Below are positions 55,730 through 64,000 of a DNA stretch of 64,000 bases, in pieces. The notes beneath the pieces are model-generated. The model did no database searches and was not told where the DNA came from. It worked only from the letters and a program-made list of their open reading frames with translations. Both the position numbers and the translations under genes were made by a program. Source of the DNA: Sapria himalayana (taxonomy: Eukaryota > Streptophyta > Magnoliopsida > Malpighiales > Rafflesiaceae); contig JAREIK010002450.1 in the NCBI GenBank assembly GCA_029783825.1, positions 3,093,022 to 3,157,021 of the forward strand. The letters run 5' to 3'. Numbering within the stretch: position 1 is the first letter of the stretch; each line of letters begins with the position of its first letter.

Positions 55730-56790
55730 TTCATAATTTCTAGTATTTTAGAGAGTTTTAATGAATAGTCATGAAATCAATGAATTTTTGGAAGTATTTA
55801 GCAAAAATGGTAGATCAGTAAGTCTTGAGTAGTTTTGGCTTCCATTATTGGCTGAAGCTCTATCTAATTAGTCAAAGTAAATTTTTGTATGTCACGATCC
55901 TACCAACATATTAGCACAATCTTTTCACTATGTGACATTCTCAATGATTATAATATTATCATGTAGTAATAATTATACTTAACTTGGAAAATTTAAACCA
56001 CTATAATATTAATTCTCCATCACAACAACCTATACCTCACTGGTGCTCAAGTCATAGTAAATTTGACAGTATCATGACTTTATCTTTATATGAATCATTA
56101 GTTTCAATTCATTTCTATCATAGTTTTTAAAAAGCCATAACTTTTGAGTTTTACAAAATTATAGAGCCACAACTACTTATACTAAATCTATGGCAATTAT
56201 TCAAAGTCATAACTTCTAGGACACTAAATGCTATAGATGATATTACTAAAATATGATCATTTACAATGTCATTACTCTTGTCCTCAAAAGAAGGTATAGC
56301 CACAACTTGTATGTGCAAGCTGAGTATTAATGTCATGACAACATAATAGTGCCACTACAATATGTTATATGAGAGAAAAAAAAGGTCAATGTCATGGCCA
56401 CTCACAGCACTGTAGATACTTATGAGATATGAAATATAACTTTTGTGCCATGGTCAATTCTCAATACCATTACCACATCCAACACATGAAAGACCTCAAT
56501 GTCATGCCTATTTCTCAACATTGTGCCCACATACATATTAATAAAACTTTTTTGCTAGTGTCGAGGCCGCCACATAGAATCACAACTATATAATAATATT
56601 AGAAGCCTATCAAATATGTGGCCACTTCACATTATTATGGCCCTTTATAGACTACAAATAGATAAAGGTATAAAATCATGACTATTTCATAGTTTTAGAC
56701 TCTTTGTGTTATAAAGAGATTATGTCCAAGTCATAGTTGTTGCCACTTTCATGACATTATAATATAGAAAGATCATAATGTTGAATAGAG
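55730..56790. other. GTCATGA-rich DNA, probably same repeat
   Basis: GTCATGAC, GTCATAACTT and CACAACT words recur every 60-100 bp, as in 14.8-15.3 and 51.4-51.7 kb. No open frame of interest. Confidence 0.45.
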
Positions 56791-58340
56791 TTACAGTTAT
56801 TTTTTAGAGTTACTACCTCAACCTGATGATGTAAAGACCGAAGCGGTGATTTTTTTTTTAAAGTCATGACTTCCTACTTAGAGTAATACAAGACTACTCA
56901 AGTATATATGTCGAAGATACATAATTTTCAAAAAAAAAACTCTTTCATTTCTTTTCATTCACCTTCTTGCCATAAGAAAAGTCACAATAATTACAAATCC
57001 TATCGACAAATTTTATACTCTATAGAAGTTCTAGAAGCAAGCAAAAGATGCATGATTTATACTAATACATAGAGTTGTGGGGTGTGATCTCAAACACTTC
57101 TCCTCTAAAGATATATTTGAAAATTTTACCAAACTAGTATGGTCTAGGGTTTGTATAATTTAAATTATGTATTGTATTTGGTTTTAATTATGAATGTATG
57201 AATAGTTTTATTTATTTTATATAAGGGTAATGATGGATAGTGACTAAATAAATCTTGAATTATAGTTTGATTGTTTTTAGATTTGTACGAGATTATCATG
57301 GTGAATGGTGATAGCTAAACCACAAATATAACTCATATATATGATAGGAAAGGAAGTGACACCCTTTTTGATTGTAATGCACAAGTTAAACCTATATGTT
57401 GAATCCCAAAATATGGATATCATAATTACTGCAAAATGGGGCTTATGAACTCAAAATTATGAATAATTTTACATGTCAATCCAATGTACATTTCTTAAAA
57501 GAAATAGTTCTCAATGGGGTTGAATGTTATATAGAAAATTTTCCAAAGAGGGTTCACATTTAGTGTGAGAGTTGTATCATCAGTCATCACCAAGGATGAT
57601 AGTTGTAGATAATATTCAGGACTATGTGAGTTTGTTGTGACTATAGGTGTCAAATAGGCCGGGCAGCCCGGGCCCAGTCCAAAGCCCATCACGACATGCT
57701 ACAGTGCCATGCCTGAGCCCATATTGGGAGAACTCTCGGCATGAATTATGTCATGCCATGCTGAGGGTTTTTGACCCACGTGCCATGCCAGGCACGACAT
57801 GGGTGCCTTGCACAGAGGACCTTGCACCGAGTGACACCTGGCAGGGGACGACACAGTTATGCCTGATAAGCGATGGCTCGGCCTGCCCGATGTGCAATGG
57901 CAGCATGGCAGCATACTGCTCGAAACCCTAATTTTTAAAAAAAGACTTGACCTAACCTGAACCACTCCGACCGACTTAGCCCAAACCGGCCCAAACCCGG
58001 GTAGATTCCTGGCCACATGTCATGCTAGGCCTACCCTCCAAGAAATTGTTTCATGCCAGACATGACACAATACTATAGAGTGTCATGCCTGGCATGACAC
58101 GCCGCCCCGATCAGGCCTAAAAAAATGAGTCAGGCCAGCCCGTTTGATACCTCTAGTTGTGACTCAGAAAATAGTGACAATCCTTGTGAGTTACTTTTAT
58201 TCATATACTTCTCATTAATAAAATTTGAGAGAAATATATATTAATTATAGTAGTATGATACTTATGAAACTAAAAGTATAAATACTTATGAATCATATCG
58301 ATCATTAGTCTTTAAAATAATGAATATTGAAGAAATAGTA
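56790..58340 (+). repeat. GTCATGA-rich dispersed repeat, copy 3
   Basis: Matches copies 1 and 2: CACTTCTCCTCTAAAG region, GGTGAATGGTGATAGCTAAACC/GGAAGATGGTGATAGGTATACC, GTAATGCACAAGTTAAACCTATATG/TTAATGCATAGGATAAATCTATATG, AATGGGGTTGAATG. The copy is split by the hAT at 57642-58155, and its right flank matches 52440-52600. Confidence 0.6.
57642..58155 (+). mobile_element. Non-autonomous hAT element, 514 bp
   Basis: Left end TATAGGTGTCAAATAGGCC and right end CCCGTTTGATACCTCTA. A perfect 8-bp duplication GTTGTGAC is at 57634-57641 and 58156-58163. The interior is GC-rich but with many CG to TG/CA changes (CATGCC, GGCATGAC), as if decayed by methylation. A frame of 94 codons inside is compositional. 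Inserted into the third copy of the GTCATGA repeat. Confidence 0.93.
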
Positions 58341-58740
58341 TGTACATATGAAGTAACCATTAAAAGTATTTTATGAAATTTCCTAAAAATATGAAATTAT
58401 GAATAAATCTCATACAAAGATGAATTGTTATCTTAGTCATGATGTGCTAAGGTAATAATTATGAGGAAAGTACCTTTGACAATGGGTCATTGCACAATAT
58501 CCTAACTTTCATTATGTGTACAAAAAAATATTTATTGAGCTAATTAACATCACATAGATTGAAGGAATAAACAAATGATCTAACATTATTTAACAATCAG
58601 AGTATCCATATTACTAAAAATGAGTTATCTTATTATTAAACAATTAAACTTCTGTTTCAATCTCTGTCAAATAATAATCACATTACATAAAATTTATGAA
58701 AGATATCATGTATAGCAAAAAAAAATTTGAGACTTACTAA
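58340..58740. other. AT-rich DNA, no gene seen
   Basis: No domain is recognisable. Possibly the continuation of the repeat or the upstream part of the gypsy remnant. Confidence 0.25.
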
Positions 58741-58744
58741 TTTG

Positions 58745-59190
58745 TGAGCATAAACTCCTAAGAAAACTCAATGATCTAAAAATTTTATTATCCCATGTGT
58801 TCTTGGGGAGCATAGCATCTAGAAAGCATTATATGATTTGTGAGCAAGTAGTAACTTGATGTCACCATCCATTATATGAAAGTTGAATCTAGGTGAGATA
58901 ATTTAAATTTTTTTATCTACAAATGGCTGATAGATTAATCAAGTTTCTAAGGGGGATCATTAAATATGTACTAAGAAGTTTAGAAAATTTATCTTTATCA
59001 TTTAGATTGTGGTAATTGATATGGAGAAAGGCTCATATGTACAATTGACTTTAGGATGATCATTTTTGACAACTAAACAAATATTGATTAATGTGAAAAA
59101 TAGTGAATTTACATTTCATATAGGCAAAGAATAAGAAAAGTTCAAACGCTATAAAAGCTTACAAATTCTAGATGATGATAAGCAAAATAT
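58745..59190 (+). pseudogene. Ty3/gypsy (Athila/Tat-like) protease remnant
   Basis: Plus strand: KNFIIPCVLGEHS, ALYDLxASSNLMSPSI and KLNLGE match the retropepsin entry of plant Athila/Tat gypsy elements ('d.gsftIPc.IG....kALcDLGASiNLMP.Si..KLglGe'). The active-site DLGAS reads DLxAS, with the Gly codon replaced by a stop. Later FIIxIVVIDMEKG, QLTLGxSFLTTKQILINVK and FTFHIGKE match 'DFvvLDmeed..vPlILGRPFLaTg.alIDV..g.ltlrvgde'. The copy is inactive. Confidence 0.8.
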
Positions 59191-60165
59191 TATAAAATAG
59201 ATAGCCTCATCAGTATAGTCAAAAGATAGAAAGTATAATTTATATGGAAGGATTTTTTAGACAATTATTGGCCAAAAGAAAAGAGAAAAGTTAAATAATT
59301 AGAAGATATTATGGAACAAGAATAAGTTTTTTTATGCCTTTAAGATGAAATTTGTTCTAATGTCCCGAAATTTATAAAAGTCATGATAGAAAAAAATTAT
59401 AGACTACTATAAAGTTGTGACAAATCTTGCTAATACTACAACATTATCATATAAAGAATATGAATATATCATTGAGAAAACTCTTGAGATAGTAGAAAGA
59501 TTACGACTAGAATAAGTTTCACTACTAATTGATGATGTACCAAAGAACAAGTTAAGATCAAGGGCAAGAAATTCTATGCAATATTAGGGATAAATTCAAG
59601 CTGAACATAAGTAAGAAAAGATTAGGAGCTAGATTTGAGACCTAGATTCTAATGTTAGTTATTATTGAGACTTAGATTAGGAACACACGCAAGTAAAGAT
59701 TATGAAATCTAAAAGAAATAATTATTATTTGATACATCATCTTTCTGTTAGTTACTTTGGTTCATTTGCTCTCCTCATCTAATTCCACTTCTTTAGTTGT
59801 AATAGCTAGTGTCGTGAGTTGAAAAGTTGGGACTAGTAATGGTTTGACATTGGAAATTTCATAGCATTGGAGAGAGTGTTAAGATGCTAAGTGCTTGGGA
59901 CTTTGGTTTTCATAACATTGTGAATGACCTTTTCATCTTCCTCGTCAGCTCCCCCATTGAATTTTTCTTCTATTTTATGCTTTTATATTTTTTTATTATT
60001 TTTGAGTATTAAAGACATGCATCTCTTTAGTTTTGCATTGGTATTGCAAAGCAATTTATTGACATTCTTCTCCTTTATTATGAGTAATAATTAACTAATT
60101 TGATTCTCAATAATCTTCATTATCATATTCATGTGATCTATCCTTTTTTTTATCTATCTCATTTG
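59190..60165. other. Gypsy-flanking DNA, no clear domain
   Basis: A plus-strand run YKEYEYIIEKTLEIVERLR near 59450-59510 is protein-like and could be the post-protease part of the gypsy pol. The rest is AT-rich with T runs and no motif. Confidence 0.3.
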
Positions 60166-60169
60166 ATTT

Positions 60170-61330
60170 TTTTTGTGTATTATTTTTCATATTTTTCTCA
60201 TAAAGTAGTGCAAGGATGCTTTCTTCAAATGATATATTCTCTATTCCGTTAGGCTCTTTGAAATTGGAACTTAAAGCTTATTATATTTGGTATCCCATCA
60301 AGTTGCTTCTAAAGATTTTCTAATATTGCCACATTTGACATAATATCAGTTTTATCCTTTTTAAATATATATTCTCTACTCCATTAGGCTCATTGAAATT
60401 GGAACTAAAGGGATACTCTGCTATCATGCAGTAAATTATTTTGAATTATCATGTTAGAATGATAATATTTATGGTTATTATTATTGGGTCTTAAAATATA
60501 CCCACTTTTCTATAGATATTAATTTTTTTCACTTAATAAATCAAATAAAAATTGGTAACTTCTTGATATTGCAAAGCTTCCATTTTTTAATGCTTATAAT
60601 TTTTTCATGTTGGGCTATAAACATGTTGGAAAATACATCTAGCTTTGCCTCAATCACCATTAGTCTATCCAACTCTAATACTTCATCTTGTTTCTTTCTA
60701 CTTGCTCTTACATTCAAAGTTTGGTAATTATTCTTAGTTATTTCTCCAAATAGAAAATATGCCCTCCATGGATGACTTGTTTATGATAGAATAACTTAAA
60801 GTTATACCAATTATACACATCATCATATATTATAGAATGTATGAGCTTGGAATAATAACTTGAATCCATGTTGTAGGAACCTCCTTAGTATATCTTTGAA
60901 TTGATCCTAAGTATAGCACAATGTCTCTTGCTCCTCTTACATGAACTAACTAATCTACATCTTCTGTTGAGAAGTGATATGAGGTGAGAAGTACTTGGTT
61001 AGAAAATCTTATAAAAGTTTATACTAGCTTTCAACATATTCTCTACATAATCATTGGATCCAGCTCCATGCATTGTCCCTCAAAAAAAAGTAATAATCAT
61101 AATTTTATCATATCCAACCTAATTCTATTCATCTTAACAGTGTTACACAACTCTAAATATGTCATGACATGACTATTCGAGTCTTCCAAAAAATATCTCT
61201 CATATTGATGTTATTGCACTACGACTATGATGATTGATTTCAACTTGAAATGACTTGCTTCTATAGGTTGCATTTGGATCTCATAATAGTTGTCTATCGA
61301 TGCTGGCCTCCAACAATCTCATAAGATTCG
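60170..61330 (-). pseudogene. Ty3/gypsy gag remnant
   Basis: Minus strand: EDSNSHVMTYLELCNTVKMN near 61130-61190 matches the gypsy gag start ('eDpn.Hl..FleicdtfK.ng'). This is followed by FLTKYFSPHITSQQKM and QDQFKDILRRFLQHGFKLL ('fl.kyFPpsk....r..I..F.Q.e.EsL.eAWeRfkdLlr.CPhHG'). Further on, VAILENLxKQLDGIPN near 60290-60350 resembles the 'mk.lE.QigQla' stretch after gag. A direct duplication of about 134 bp (GTTAGGCTCTTTGAAATTGG at 60249 and ATTAGGCTCATTGAAATTGG at 60384) lies at the end. Orientation is opposite to the flanking protease remnants. Confidence 0.65.
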
Positions 61331-61334
61331 AAAG

Positions 61335-62145
61335 TAAATAAGATACTGAACAACTTATTTTGTACATGCTTAGTTATTTTCTTACCTACAATTATTTTCC
61401 ATGATAACTCTCTTATCTCTCTCTCTCTCTATGTTTTTGTTCTCTCAATTATTGAGTCTAAAGGTATTGGCTCAATCAGAGATATTCATTACAAAAATTT
61501 GGTGGTTAAAAAAATAAATAAGCAAAAACAAAAACAAGCGTTAAATAATAATGGATATCTAAACAACTAGAAATAGAACTACCTATTTTAAAGATAGTTA
61601 GGTCAACTGAAAGTTAATTTAATCAAACTAAAAATAATCCCAAACAAAGGTACTAAAAACTTTTAATGACTTTCTTACAGTGCCAAAAACTTTTTATTTC
61701 TAGCACAACACTAAAAGCTCATTAGATGAGTATTTATTCCCAACAAAAATCAATAAGTATGTAGATCATTTAAGTAATATAATGGACATTAGTCCAACTT
61801 TTGATCCCACAATGATTGTTTTGATAGTTTGACCAACCAATAATTAATTAATTACTACTCAAGTTGAGAAGATCAACTTGGGTTCTTGAATATATACTTA
61901 GACTATAGAGTTGATATACTTTCTTGTATATCATGAAGTAATATGTAGATGGTCAATACTCTCTCCAACATAAACTTCATTTTGCATTATAGTTAAGAAA
62001 GGGGAAGTTTGATAAAAAAATTTCACTAAATTTTTAACATTTTTAGAGAACTAAAAGTCAAAAATTCTTTCACTAAATCTTTATCATATGTGTCATATTA
62101 TGTAAAATTTATGAAAAATATCATGAGTATCAAAAAAATGGAGAC
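61335..62145. other. AT-rich DNA, no gene seen
   Basis: A short (CT)n run is at 61413-61430. No domain recognised; probably leader or spacer of gypsy copies. Confidence 0.3.
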
Positions 62146-62149
62146 TTAT

Positions 62150-62454
62150 AAAATAGTAAGTATGTCTAAGAAGTGAAGCATGATTACTCAATGTAAACTT
62201 CTAAGAAATCTCAAAGATCAAGAAATTTTACTATTCCATATGTTATTAGGAAGCATACCTTCCAGAAAGTATTATGTGATTTGTGAGTAAATATAAACTT
62301 AATTTATTATCCATTGTATGATGGTTAAATAAAACTATAGATGGTTGATAGTTCAATCAAGTTTCTGAGGGTGACTATTGAAAATGTGCTAGTAAAAATT
62401 TTAAAGAATTTAACTTCCCTACTAGTTTTGTGGTGTTGGACATGAAGGAAAATT
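62150..62454 (+). pseudogene. Ty3/gypsy protease remnant, cut by the hAT element
   Basis: RSRNFTIPYVI, VLCDLxVNINLIYYPLYDG, SIKFLRVTIENVLVK and FNFPTSFVVLDMKE parallel the protease at 58745-59190 in the same order. The reading breaks off at 62454, where the hAT left end begins. The active-site DLGA reads DLxV. The two protease copies are about 3.4 kb apart in the same orientation. Confidence 0.75.
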
Positions 62455-62822
62455 TAGAGGTGTCAACCGGGCCGGGCCGGCCCGGCCCGGCACGAGGCAC
62501 GGCACAGTTTGGTCGTGCCTGGGCCGGCCCGGCAGGAGAAAAAACCGTGCCCGGGTTAGGCACGAGCCGTGCTGTGTCGTGCCTGACCCGGCACGGATCG
62601 GCCCATGGCACGGCACACCGGCACGGGTTCGTCCCATGCCGGTGTCACTCGAGCCTACTGCCTACGGGGCACAAACTACCCCGGGAAAGACCCACGCCCC
62701 TCCCACAAAAAAGACCGCGGGCGGGTCTGATTGGACCTGACCCTCGGTCCCACTTCCACGAGGCCTAAACCGACCAAGATCCCTCAACGGGAAAAAAATA
62801 ATAATAATAAAATATATTTTCA

Positions 62823-62862
62823 GCCGTTGGATCTCGCCTCCAACGGCTAGGGGGCAGAATCC
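62823..62862. repeat. CCGTTGGAT inverted pair
   Basis: CCGTTGGATC and, after 20 bp, GGCAGAATCCAACGG; CAACGGCTAG lies between. A small hairpin between the hAT subterminal region and the transposase promoter region. Role unknown. Confidence 0.6.
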
Positions 62863-63289
62863 AACGGTCCTCATGATTCTGCCCCCTAAAAAATTCAAAA
62901 AAATAAAAAAAAAATATTTTTTTGATAAAAAATTAATATCTTTAATCTATAAATTCTACCCCCCTCCATTTAACATTTATGTTTTTCAAAAACATAAATT
63001 CTCTCAAATCATTCTATTTCTCTCTCAAAAATCTTGCTTCTCTCTCGGGCCTCGGGATTTTGGCATTCGGCTTGGATTTTCGTGAATCTCGACTTGAGTT
63101 TTGAATATTAGAGCTTGATTGTGGTGCACCGTGCACGTGACCGACCTCACTGTTTTTACCGGGTAATTTATTTATGATTTTTTTAACTTTATCTCTCTAT
63201 AGTTTCTCTCTCTATACCAAAATTAAGAAAAATAAAAATCAGTCATCTAGTCTTTATTAAACTATTCTTAGAAACAAAAATCATAAAAA

Positions 63290-64000
63290 ATGACAAATAC
63301 AACGGAAACATATTTAAATTTAGAAAATGAAAATATTACACAGAGATCTGAGGCTGCTGAAACTTTGGTTTCTCCAGTCGTCTCAACCCAAACTTCTAAA
63401 AAACAAAAAACTAGGAGGTCTTCTGTAGTTTGGACTCATTTTTATATAATAACACAAAAAAAATGTTAGGTGTGAGGAACAAGAAATGGCACAGTGCAAA
63501 TATTGTATGAGACTTTTAACATGTAAGAGTTTGTTTGGGACTGGGCACCTTAAGAGACATGCCGAATTATGTACCAAAAAACATGGACCATTAGATCCTA
63601 GGCAAACCCAACTTGGCACTGCATTTTTTGAGACTGGATCGAGTTTAGTCTCAAAGTTTACTCCCTTTATATACTCTAGCGAGTTGGGTAGTGATGGCAT
63701 AGCCAGACTTATCACATTGATGGGTATTCCGATCAGATTTTCGGAAGATCCAAGGGTAGTGCGCATCATGCAGACATATTTTCAACCTGCCTATCATAGG
63801 ATTCCTAGGTCCACATCTAGGAATGATATACTAAAGATATATAAGTTAGAAAAACAAAAAATAATTAAGGAATTTATGGCATATAGTGGAGTGGTGTCCG
63901 TGACGTCCGATTTATGGACAAGTCACGATGATTCTTCTTATGCATGTCTCACGAGTCACTATGTAGGTTCTAACTGGACAATCAATAAAAAAATTTTAGG
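63290..64000 (+). CDS. hAT transposase with BED zinc finger, partial, one frameshift
   Basis: Starts at ATG 63290; Thr/Glu/Asn-rich N-terminus. SSVVWTHF at codons 47-54 opens the BED finger (W.hF). A run of eight A at 63456-63463 then puts the frame onto TAG at 63467. In the +1 frame, open from there to the window end (about 178 codons), the finger continues CKYC and GTGHLKRHAELC. Then come GTAFFETG, PFRFS-like IRFSEDP, FMAYSGVVSVTSDLWTSHD (first catalytic Asp of the hAT core, 'SLTSDLWTS') and ACLTSHYV. Apart from the A run the sequence is undamaged, unlike every other transposon gene here. The rest of the catalytic and dimerisation domains lies beyond the window. The protein would bind the element ends and cut and join them. 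Confidence 0.85.

Larger units (their letters stand above)
62455..64000 (+). mobile_element. hAT element, 5' part, extends past the window
   Basis: Begins TAGAGGTGTCAACCGGGCC. GC-rich subterminal DNA to about 62780 shares the CCGCGGG..GGTCTGATT..GACC palindrome (62714-62750) with the short elements at 16713, 28544 and 28853. A second CCGTTGGAT/ATCCAACGG inverted pair is at 62823-62862. The left flank octamer is GGAAAATT (62447-62454); its partner would lie beyond the window. It carries a transposase gene in the same orientation and is the best candidate for the autonomous member of the family. Confidence 0.88.

Noticed and set aside
57647..58016. Frames of 94 and 105 codons on opposite strands
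   Set aside because: Contained in the 514-bp non-autonomous hAT; one runs through its left end.
62375..62898. GC-rich frames on both strands in the hAT left end
   Set aside because: They span the terminal inverted repeat and have no family resemblance; the true gene starts at 63290.
63383..63769. Minus-strand frame of 128 codons
   Set aside because: Antisense to the hAT transposase, whose BED finger and catalytic Asp motif are on the plus strand.

Overview
The window looks like transposon-packed nuclear DNA from a flowering plant with a large, AT-rich genome. The evidence is: plant-type LINEs with a DUF4283-like ORF1 and an RNase H tail; many decayed Ty1/copia fragments with primer-binding sites of the plant initiator-Met type (TATCAGAG core); Ty3/gypsy Athila/Tat-like gag and protease remnants; and a hAT family whose ends read TAGAGGTGTCAA / TTGACACCTCTA. 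Low GC and possible very long introns would fit some monocots such as orchids, but the species cannot be fixed from the sequence. No complete host gene, rRNA, tRNA or CRISPR array is seen.

Layout. 0-1.35 kb: AT-rich DNA with an exon-like block at 1287-1350. 2.1-5 kb: minus-strand copia remnant (RNase H, RT, upstream pol). 5.2-6.7 kb: tandemly duplicated AT-rich repeat, found inverted near 42 kb. 7.4-9.0 kb: decayed CATGCC-rich DNA flanking a copia fragment. 9.5-10.9 kb: repeat found again at 41.8-43.2 kb. 11.1-13.75 kb: hAT end, minus-strand copia gag/protease and an LTR-PBS junction. 14.8-15.3 kb: GTGAC tandem repeats. 15.7-17.1 kb: plus-strand copia gag/protease split by a 363-bp hAT element. 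17.47-23.65 kb: a nearly full-length LINE on the minus strand, sitting inside a copia copy whose unfilled counterpart is at 29.9-30.6 kb. 24.8-25.8 kb: plus-strand copia RT/RNase H. 27-31 kb: copia remnant carrying two nested hAT elements. 34-46.9 kb: more copia, a hAT copy with a decayed transposase, two LINE remnants, and a GC-rich terminal-inverted-repeat element. 47.7-49.75 kb: minisatellite, exon-like blocks, foldback element. 51.4-58.4 kb: three copies of one unclassified repeat, hit by a solo LTR and a hAT. 58.7-62.45 kb: gypsy protease and gag remnants. 62.455 kb to the end: 5' part of a young hAT element with a nearly open BED-finger transposase.

Exon-like, splice-flanked plus-strand blocks lie at 1287-1350, 26287-26346, 26579-26720, 32067-32132, 32523-32579 and 48309-48609. 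The first five are phase-compatible. They may be one host gene with TE-filled introns up to tens of kb long, or scattered gene fragments; this is inference.

Insertion order can be read from target-site duplications: hAT in hAT in copia; hAT in copia protease; hAT in gypsy protease; hAT in an unclassified repeat; LINE in copia; solo LTR in the same unclassified repeat.
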